The notes beneath the pieces were generated by a model that saw only the letters and a program-made list of their open reading frames with translations, searched no databases and was not told where the DNA came from. Positions 57,976 through 64,000 of a DNA stretch of 64,000 nt are shown here, one piece after another. Origin of the DNA: Verrucomicrobiota bacterium. GTDB taxonomy: Bacteria > Verrucomicrobiota > Verrucomicrobiia > CAIQCK01. The stretch is from contig JACRJX010000025.1 of assembly GCA_016235595.1 (NCBI GenBank), positions 124,001-188,000 on the forward strand, given 5' to 3'. Position 1 is the first letter of the stretch. The number at the start of each line of letters is the position of its first letter. The position numbers and the translations under genes were made by a program.

Positions 57976-59484
57976 TCATTTCCCGCTGCCGATGGCCCGC
58001 TTCAGCAGGTTATGCATGATCTGCTGGACGCGCGGGTCGGGACCGTGAGGACGGTTCCAGTGCGACCACGGCAGCGTGTGGCCGGGCGGCATGCTCAGCG
58101 CCTGCACCCAGAAGATGGTGGCGGCATTGAAGACGAAGTTTCCCTTCGGGCCGGGGAAGATCGTGGCAGTCCAATGCGCGGGGTTGTCGCCACCGGCCCA
58201 AGCGGTGCCCTCGGCGACAATTTCGAGGCCGGGCAGCTTCGCGGGCGCGCCGTGGTGTTCCCATCCAACAATGCCGGGAATGGCGTCGCCTTTCTTCATG
58301 CCGGTGCCTTTGAACATCCAGTGGTTCGGTTTGACGACGGTCCAGTCGCCGCCGCCGTTGAACGGGATAATGCTCCGCGCGCCCATGATGAGACTCTCGT
58401 CGGGACCGATGCGCCGCCACTCCTTGGTCATGATCTTCTCGGCCTTCGCCATGTCTTCGTCGGTGAAGCCGCCGAAGTGACCGGTGCGCGTAATAATGCG
58501 GTTGGGACGGCCGTCGGCGGAAGGTGAAAAAGCCGTGACGCAAAAGACGGAATTGCCGCTGAGCCAGAGGAAGTTCACACCCGCCTCGATGGCGGCTTTG
58601 GCCGCGTGATACTGCGGGATGTCCCAATACTCATCGTGGCCAACACTGATGAAGGTCTTGCAGCGCGTGATCTGCGACGCATCGAGGCAATCGCAGTTAC
58701 AACAGTAAGTCACGTCGTAGCCGTGCTGTTCGAGGAAGTAGGCAAGCGGCTGCTCGAACGAGAGAAACTCACCGGAGCCGACCGAGAGAGGATCGTTGAC
58801 GATGCCGGTGTATTGCGCCTGACGGCCATAGGGGCGGTCAAAGCTCGAAGCTACGTCGCGGGCGTGGGCGCCGCGCGGGTCGGTATAGAGCGACTCGTTG
58901 ACAGGCCAGCGGTTGTAGGCCTGCCACGTGTTGTCGCTGCACTGGAAGAGGATGTCGGCTTTGCGCGTATCGCGGACGATGAAAATGACGTAGCTCTGCC
59001 AGTACGGCTTGTCGTCGGCATCGGGCAGCGTCGTCAACCGGCCGAGATAAACGCCGCTCAGCCAATCGGCAGGAATCTTCAGAGTCGTTGACGACTTCCA
59101 GCGGCATTCGCGCAGTCGCTTCTCAGTGATGGGCGGGATGGGCTGCGCCGTCCCCTGCAACGGTCCCAGCGTCTGCATCAATCGCGCGCCGCGTCCGCCG
59201 TAGTAGCCGGTGCGGAATATCTCGATCTTGAACTTCACCGGCGGATCGGTGCTCACCATGATGTCGATCGATTCGCCCGCGAGCACGGACTGCTTGGAGC
59301 AATAGCCCTCAATCCACGGCGAGCGGTAGTTGTTCTTGTCGGTGCGCACCCGCGTGAGCTGCCAATCCAGCGCGCCGGGCTTCTGGTTTTCGTCGCGGAT
59401 GAGGCTGGACTGTGCGGCGTCGAGCGAGGCGCTACCGGCCACTAACATGACGCAACAGGCTATCAACAACCGTTTGATCTTCAT
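57976..59484 (-). CDS. Exported N,N-dimethylformamidase large-subunit-like protein, paralog 1
   Basis: 502 residues from the ATG at 59484 (CAGGAGAAAGTC upstream), with a signal peptide ending ASLDA. The domain known from the beta subunit of dimethylformamidase is recognisable by FRTGYYGGRGARLM, DILFQCSDNTWQAYNRWP, SVGHDEYWDIPQYHAAK, WLSGNSVFCV and FNAATIFWVQALSMPPGHT. Many verrucomicrobial members are secreted with unknown substrates. It is a paralog of the gene at 61883-63388. A long upstream frame that would extend it to 652 residues overlaps the GH29 gene and is not credible. Confidence 0.82.
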   Translation of the reverse strand: MKIKRLLIACCVMLVAGSASLDAAQSSLIRDENQKPGALDWQLTRVRTDKNNYRSPWIEGYCSKQSVLAGESIDIMVSTDPPVKFKIEIFRTGYYGGRGARLMQTLGPLQGTAQPIPPITEKRLRECRWKSSTTLKIPADWLSGVYLGRLTTLPDADDKPYWQSYVIFIVRDTRKADILFQCSDNTWQAYNRWPVNESLYTDPRGAHARDVASSFDRPYGRQAQYTGIVNDPLSVGSGEFLSFEQPLAYFLEQHGYDVTYCCNCDCLDASQITRCKTFISVGHDEYWDIPQYHAAKAAIEAGVNFLWLSGNSVFCVTAFSPSADGRPNRIITRTGHFGGFTDEDMAKAEKIMTKEWRRIGPDESLIMGARSIIPFNGGGDWTVVKPNHWMFKGTGMKKGDAIPGIVGWEHHGAPAKLPGLEIVAEGTAWAGGDNPAHWTATIFPGPKGNFVFNAATIFWVQALSMPPGHTLPWSHWNRPHGPDPRVQQIMHNLLKRAIGSGK

Positions 59485-59510
59485 GACTTTCTCCTGTCTG
59501 CCATTTTCTC

Positions 59511-60998
59511 TCACTTCACATTGGTCAGTTTGAACACCCACGCATGTTCGCAGGGTATTTCCTTCGCGAGCAGAGGCGGGACGGTGATCTTCATGCCATC
59601 CTTGGTTTTCTCCCATCGAAATGTCTTGTTCGTGCCCAGCAGGGTGACGCGCGCCTTTGATTGCGGGATGACGCCCCGCAGCAGGAGCTTGCCCTCGGGC
59701 AATTTGGGGACAACGGCGTAGACGTCGTCGCCTTTCGCGGTGAAGAACACTTCCTTCACGGCCATGCCCGGCTCCGGGTTGACGGTTTGTTTCAAGAGGA
59801 AGTCGCCGCCGACATACGGGAGCTTCTTCAGCTTCTTGTATTCCTTGCCGTCCATCTGCTTGCCCGCGGACCACTGGATCATCGTCTTCCATTTGCGCGT
59901 GCCGTAAATGGCTTCGCCGTTGACCTTGAGCCACTGGCCCATCTGCAACAGCCGCTCCTGCATGATCGCCGGAATCTTGCCGGTGCCGTCAGGACCGATG
60001 TCGAGCAGCAGGTTGCCGCCGTGGCTCACAGTGTCGGCCAGCGTCAGGATCAAGACCTGGGCCGAGTTGTAGTCCTGCACGTCTTCGTTGCGGTTGAAAC
60101 CGAACGAGAACCCGATGCCGCGGCATTCCTCCCACGGTCCGTTGAAGGTCGTGCCGGAATCGTATTCGGTGGTGGGACAACCGTGTTTGAGCCGGCAGTT
60201 CTTGCCCCAGCGGTCGTTGACCATGATGGTGTCCTTGACGGGCGACTCGTTGTAGAGCCAAGCCAGCAGGTCGCGACTTTTCCAAAACGAGTCCTCCACC
60301 ATCCAGTCGCCGTCGCCCCAAAGAATCGCAGGCTGGTAGCGTGTGACCAGTTCCTTGACTTGCGGCAGGAAATGCTCGTCCACGAACCGCCCGCGCTGCG
60401 CCGTGTCTTTCCAGAGCGGGTTGTACCATTCGAACAACGAGTAATAGAGGCCGAACTTCACCGGCGTCTTCTCCACCGCCGCTTTGAGTTCGCCGACAAG
60501 GTCGCGCTTCGGGCCGGCGTCCATACTGTTCCACGGGCGGCCGAAGGCCTTGTTGGCGTGCTGGTTCGGCCACAGGCAGAAACCGTCGTGATGCTTGCTC
60601 GTCAGAACGATGTATTTCGCGCCCGACTGCGCGAACAACTCCGCCCACGCGGCGGGATCGTAGTCCTGCGCCTTGAACATGTCGCCGAACTGATAGTAGC
60701 TGAAGTCCGCGCCGTAGACTTTCGCATGGTAATCGTAAACCGCCGTCGGCTTCGGGTGGCTGTTGCCGGAGCAGGTCTTGTTCTGCAACCAATACTGATA
60801 CCACTCCGAATAAGTCCCCACCGGTGCCCAAGCTGGCACGGAATACGGCCCCCAATGAATGAAGATGCCGAACTTCGCATCCGCGAACCAAGCCGGGATA
60901 GGCCGCTTGTCGAGTGATTCCCATGTTGGTTCGTATCGCTCCGCTGCTGCGCAAATCATTGCAGAACATACGACCATCATTGCGTTCACCATTTTCAT
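59511..60998 (-). CDS. Exported GH29 alpha-L-fucosidase
   Basis: About 495 residues with a short signal peptide (MKMVNAMMVVCSAMICAAA). GH29 motifs include DAKFGIFIHWGPYSVPAW, YIVLTSKHHDGFCLW, and ILWGDGDWM, where the Asp of DG-D/E-W is the usual nucleophile. The family releases fucose with retention. The acid/base is less easily assigned in this family. It starts 60 bases after the PhzF gene and ends 26 bases before paralog 1. Confidence 0.9.
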   Translation of the reverse strand: MKMVNAMMVVCSAMICAAAERYEPTWESLDKRPIPAWFADAKFGIFIHWGPYSVPAWAPVGTYSEWYQYWLQNKTCSGNSHPKPTAVYDYHAKVYGADFSYYQFGDMFKAQDYDPAAWAELFAQSGAKYIVLTSKHHDGFCLWPNQHANKAFGRPWNSMDAGPKRDLVGELKAAVEKTPVKFGLYYSLFEWYNPLWKDTAQRGRFVDEHFLPQVKELVTRYQPAILWGDGDWMVEDSFWKSRDLLAWLYNESPVKDTIMVNDRWGKNCRLKHGCPTTEYDSGTTFNGPWEECRGIGFSFGFNRNEDVQDYNSAQVLILTLADTVSHGGNLLLDIGPDGTGKIPAIMQERLLQMGQWLKVNGEAIYGTRKWKTMIQWSAGKQMDGKEYKKLKKLPYVGGDFLLKQTVNPEPGMAVKEVFFTAKGDDVYAVVPKLPEGKLLLRGVIPQSKARVTLLGTNKTFRWEKTKDGMKITVPPLLAKEIPCEHAWVFKLTNVK

Positions 60999-61058
60999 AA
61001 TGTTTAAAATCACTGGACTTGCTCAGCTATTCGCACGGGTTCCACGTAGATTGAGAGG

Positions 61059-61844
61059 TCAGGTTCCGATGTCAATTTCCGCTTCCATGAACGTTACTGC
61101 TTTCCCCGACAGAATAACGCGGTCTCCACGCAGCGCGCATGATATTTCGCCACCACGCCTGGACGCTTGGAATGCCCTCAAAGTGCTCTTCCCGAGCCGG
61201 GACGCCCAATAAGGAGCGAGTTCGCAATGCGCTGAACCGGTGACGGGATCTTCGGGAACACCGAGTTTCGGTGCGAAGAACCGACTGACAAAATCGGCGT
61301 TCACGCCCGGCGCCGTGACACAGACACCACGCAAATCCACCTGATTCAGTTTGGCAAAGTCTGGCGAGAGACCGCGAACATCAGCTTCGCTCTCGAACAC
61401 GGCCACATAGTCATCGGAAATCAAGACCTCCACTGGATGCCGGCCAAGTCCCTCGATCAATGCTGTTGACGGAGAGCAAGACTTCAGAGTGCGGGCTGGA
61501 AAGTCCATAGCCAGCAACCCGTCCTTTCGTTCGACGACGAGTTTTCCGCCGCGGGTTTCAAACTCAATCAGTCGTTCCGGGTAATTGAGAATCTCAAACA
61601 GGACATGCGCAGATGCCAAGGTGGCGTGGCCGCAGAGATCAACTTCCGCGACCGGTGTAAACCAACGGAGATGAAACCCCCTCTCGATCGGAACGAAGAA
61701 AGCCGTCTCAGAGAGATTATTTTCGCCCGCAATGGCTTGAAGGACATCATCCTTCAACCACGCCTTAAGCGGACAAACCGCCGCTGGATTGCCTTGGAAC
61801 ACACGACTCGCGAAAGCATCAACTTGATATTGCTTGATCTTCAT
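61059..61844 (-). CDS. PhzF-family isomerase
   Basis: The 261-residue protein has the two-lobed diaminopimelate-epimerase-like fold: YQVDAFASRVFQGNPAAVC, VDLCGHATLASAHVLF, and GVPEDPVTGSAHC near the end. The conserved Glu at position about 44 (NNLSETAFF) is the expected acid/base. Real substrates of most PhzF proteins outside phenazine synthesis are unknown. It is embedded between GH29 and a dimethylformamidase-like gene, hence perhaps part of the same degradative unit. Confidence 0.88.
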   Translation of the reverse strand: MKIKQYQVDAFASRVFQGNPAAVCPLKAWLKDDVLQAIAGENNLSETAFFVPIERGFHLRWFTPVAEVDLCGHATLASAHVLFEILNYPERLIEFETRGGKLVVERKDGLLAMDFPARTLKSCSPSTALIEGLGRHPVEVLISDDYVAVFESEADVRGLSPDFAKLNQVDLRGVCVTAPGVNADFVSRFFAPKLGVPEDPVTGSAHCELAPYWASRLGKSTLRAFQASRRGGEISCALRGDRVILSGKAVTFMEAEIDIGT

Positions 61845-61882
61845 CGGAAGAAGTCCTGCAACCCAAGGACCTACAGTTCCTC

Positions 61883-63388
61883 CTACTTGCCTGCGCCGAT
61901 GGCACGGCGCAGCAAATTGTGCGTAATCTGCTGCACGCGCGGGTCGGGGCCGTGAGGGCGGCTCCAATGCGACCATGGCAGCGTGTGGCCCGGCGGCATG
62001 CTGAGGTCCTGGCACCAGAAGATGGTCGCGGCGTTGAAGACGAAGTTGCCCTTCGGACCGGGATAGATGGTGGCGGTATAGTGCGACAACGTCTGGCCGC
62101 CGACCCATACGTTGCCTTCGGCGACAATTTCGAGGCCGGGAATCTCCGTAGCAGCAAGGTTGTGATATTCCCAACCAACGAGGCCGGGAACGCGGTCGCC
62201 CTTCTTCATACCAGTGCCCGCGAACATCCAGTGGTCGGGCTTGGTGACGATCCAGTCGCCGCCGCCGTTAATGGGACGGCCGTTGCGCGCACCCATGAGC
62301 ATGCCTTCGTCGGGGCCGTTCTCCGGGAACGGGCCGTGTTTGGTCTGGCGCTCCTTCGCGTAGTCCCTGTCGGCGCCGTACGGGCCACCGCGGAAGATGA
62401 TACGGTTGGGTGTGCCGCTGCTGTTCGCGCGGAACGGCGTGACCCAGCAGACGGCGTTGCCGGAGAAGAACATGAGGTTTACGCCCGCGTCACGCAACTT
62501 CTCGACGCTGCGGAACATGCGGATGTCCCAATACTCGTCGTGGCCGACGCTGAGGAAGGTCTTGCACTTGAGGCCGCGGTCGGGACTGAGCATGTCGCTG
62601 TTGGAGCAATACGTTACGTCGTAGCCATGCTCTTCGAGCCAGTAGGAAAACGGCTGCTCGAACGACAGGAATTCGCCTGAACCGACCGAGAGCGGGTCGT
62701 TGACGATGCCGGTGTATTGCGACTGGCGTCCGTAGGGACGGTCGAAGCTCACATCAGCCCACGGCCCCTGCCCGTCCTTGGGGTGTGTGTAGAGCGAGTA
62801 TTTCGTCGGCCAGCGGTTGTAAGCCTGCCATGTGTTGTCGGAACACTGGAACAGGATGTCGGCGGGCCGATCGTCGCGCACGATGAAGATGACGTAGCTC
62901 TGCCAATAAGGTTTCTCTTTGTTCGCCGGCAGCGTCGTCAGCCGCCCGAGGTAGACGCCGCTGATCCAGTCCTTCGGGATGGCGAGTTGTGTCGTCGGTT
63001 CCCAGCTGCACTCGTGGATGTTTTTTGGGCCGGGCTTGGGCACCGCTTGTGCCTTGCCTTGGAACGGGCCGAGTTTCTTCATCAATCGCGCGCCCTTGCC
63101 ACCGTAGTAACCGGTGCGAAAGATCTCGATGTTGAACTTCACCGGCGGGTCGGTCGAGACCATGATGTCGATCGTCTCGCCCGCCTTGACGCTCTGCCGC
63201 GAGCAATAGCCCTCGATCATTGGCGAGCGCATGCCCGTTGGACTGTCGAGCCGCACGCGCGTGAGTTGCCAGTCCGCCGCGCCCGGCTTGCGGTTTTCAA
63301 CCTCGATGGGATTCGCGCCGAAGGCGGCGATGGCAGTCAGAAACGAAATGCCACAGGTGATCCGGGCCAGAACTGAGTTCGTCTTCAT
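61883..63388 (-). CDS. Exported N,N-dimethylformamidase large-subunit-like protein, paralog 2
   Basis: 501 residues from the ATG at 63388 with a signal peptide (KTNSVLARITCGISFLTAIA). It has the same order of motifs as paralog 1: FRTGYYGGKGARLM, DILFQCSDNTWQAYNRWP, SVGHDEYWD, FFSGNAVCWV and a near-identical C-terminus (MPPGHTLPWSHW-RPHGPDPRVQQI). It is clearly derived from the same ancestor by duplication, now separated by the PhzF and GH29 genes. Function unknown; the secreted family may act on amides or sugars. Confidence 0.82.
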   Translation of the reverse strand: MKTNSVLARITCGISFLTAIAAFGANPIEVENRKPGAADWQLTRVRLDSPTGMRSPMIEGYCSRQSVKAGETIDIMVSTDPPVKFNIEIFRTGYYGGKGARLMKKLGPFQGKAQAVPKPGPKNIHECSWEPTTQLAIPKDWISGVYLGRLTTLPANKEKPYWQSYVIFIVRDDRPADILFQCSDNTWQAYNRWPTKYSLYTHPKDGQGPWADVSFDRPYGRQSQYTGIVNDPLSVGSGEFLSFEQPFSYWLEEHGYDVTYCSNSDMLSPDRGLKCKTFLSVGHDEYWDIRMFRSVEKLRDAGVNLMFFSGNAVCWVTPFRANSSGTPNRIIFRGGPYGADRDYAKERQTKHGPFPENGPDEGMLMGARNGRPINGGGDWIVTKPDHWMFAGTGMKKGDRVPGLVGWEYHNLAATEIPGLEIVAEGNVWVGGQTLSHYTATIYPGPKGNFVFNAATIFWCQDLSMPPGHTLPWSHWSRPHGPDPRVQQITHNLLRRAIGAGK

Positions 63389-63534
63389 GATGTATTCCTT
63401 GCAAACAATGATAGTGACAGAACCCACACGCAGCCAGCCACAACGCTCCCGCCGCCAAGCCACACGGTGGCCCGCAGCGGGGACGCTTCGTCCGACTTGA
63501 AGCACTCGGCTTCGCCCGACCGGGAACCGTTATC

Positions 63535-64000
63535 TCAATACAGCTTGGTCGTGCCCGGAATCGCCACGGGGTAGATACCGTCGGCTCCGGGTTTCACCGG
63601 CGGCTCCGTCTTCATCGAGATCTCGCCCTGCGGCGGGAATGCGAACTTGGAATTCATTGCGTCCTTCCAAGCGATCCGCTGGCCATTGTAGATCGCCATT
63701 TGGCCAAGCACCGTGCCCATGGTGGAGTCGGCGAGAATCTTGCCGCGCTGGAATGGCTTGCCCGCGCGAATGGACTCCAGAAACTCCTTATGCTCCTGAA
63801 TGTAGGGCGTGTTGCCCGGCGGCAGCGCATCGGCCTTCCACACGACGTTGCCTTTCAGGTCGGTGATCACTGGCGGCTGGAATGCCGAGAACTTACAGCG
63901 TCCCTTGGTGCCATGGAAGATATCCTTGTTCGAGCCGAAACAGCCTGCGGCCGTGCGGCAGGAGCCGTAGATGGAGCGGCCATCGGCGTATTCGTAGGTG
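63535..64000 (-). CDS. Gfo/Idh/MocA-family oxidoreductase, C-terminal part (cut by window end)
   Basis: The frame is open to the window end and its start lies beyond. The visible roughly 154 residues read TYEYADGRSIYGSCRTAAG, DIFHGTKGRCKFSAF, then NTPYIQEHKEFLESIRAGKP and ADSTMGTVLGQMAIYNGQRI, and end with KLY. These match the C-terminal portion of Tat-exported Gfo/Idh/MocA enzymes such as the one at 47464. It is the furthest upstream visible gene of the minus-strand set down to 57976. Confidence 0.8.
   Translation of the reverse strand, partial: TYEYADGRSIYGSCRTAAGCFGSNKDIFHGTKGRCKFSAFQPPVITDLKGNVVWKADALPPGNTPYIQEHKEFLESIRAGKPFQRGKILADSTMGTVLGQMAIYNGQRIAWKDAMNSKFAFPPQGEISMKTEPPVKPGADGIYPVAIPGTTKLY

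Noticed and set aside
59485..59934. N-terminal extension of the dimethylformamidase-like protein at 57976
   Set aside because: It overlaps the GH29 fucosidase on the same strand in another frame, and the internal ATG at 59484 has both a ribosome site and a signal peptide.

Overview
The window looks like chromosomal DNA of a high-GC, Gram-negative, free-living member of the Verrucomicrobiota, probably near Pedosphaera/Limisphaerales. This is inferred from two secreted proteins with C-terminal PEP-CTERM sorting tails, several Tat-exported sugar enzymes and oxidoreductases, DUF1080 and dimethylformamidase-like secreted proteins typical of that group, an outer-membrane barrel protein, and housekeeping genes of bacterial type. 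I see no rRNA, tRNA, CRISPR array, phage or transposase gene.

Layout. 1-4.4 kb (minus): ftsH-folP-glmM, the same order as in E. coli. 4.5-9.8 kb (plus): an exported zinc phospholipase/P1-nuclease-like protein and a Tat-exported GH116 glycosidase, sharing a conserved leader. 9.9-13.0 kb: glgC and glmS, divergent, with apparently overlapping promoters. 13.0-20.6 kb (plus): a short FecR-domain protein, a giant FecR plus beta-solenoid protein and a small outer-membrane barrel, probably a cell-surface cassette. 20.8-22.9 kb: a cysteine-containing protein of unknown function and a GT-C glycosyltransferase. 23.1-32.4 kb (minus): pckG, a Nudix hydrolase, a PDZ protein, a DUF1080 protein, a GH95 fucosidase with an inserted discoidin domain, a URO-D-like protein and an ExuT-like sugar transporter, closed by a clear intrinsic terminator.

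32.7-34.9 kb (plus): a PEP-CTERM-anchored legumain-like protease and a two-gene unknown operon with a recognisable promoter and palindrome. 35.0-42.0 kb (minus): lysR-gltB-gltD. 42.1-47.3 kb (minus): nagB, an esterase, an oligogalacturonate-lyase-like propeller, a PEP-CTERM protein and an unknown membrane protein. 47.5-50.7 kb: a Tat-exported Gfo/Idh/MocA oxidoreductase, a Pro/Ala-rich exported protein and a zinc-ribbon membrane protein. 51.0-55.0 kb (plus): a HAD-Nudix fusion overlapping folB, a SIS protein, a VOC protein and a UbiD decarboxylase. 55.1-57.9 kb: a PIG-L deacetylase and an SMP-30-like lipoprotein. 58.0-64 kb (minus): two paralogous dimethylformamidase-like exported proteins around a GH29 fucosidase and a PhzF protein, preceded by a truncated Gfo/Idh/MocA gene.

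Taken together the accessory genes describe a polysaccharide degrader: fucosidases (GH29, GH95), GH116, oligogalacturonate-lyase-like protein, esterase, DUF1080 and hexuronate-type uptake, with nagB/glmS/glmM at the amino-sugar node. The most interesting items are the HAD-Nudix-FolB arrangement, which could supply the poorly assigned dephosphorylation step of folate synthesis; the FecR/solenoid/barrel surface cassette; a 63-nt palindromic repeat accommodated in frame inside the GH116 gene; and the overlapping glgC/glmS promoters. Antisense frames are long and open throughout because of high GC and were not annotated.
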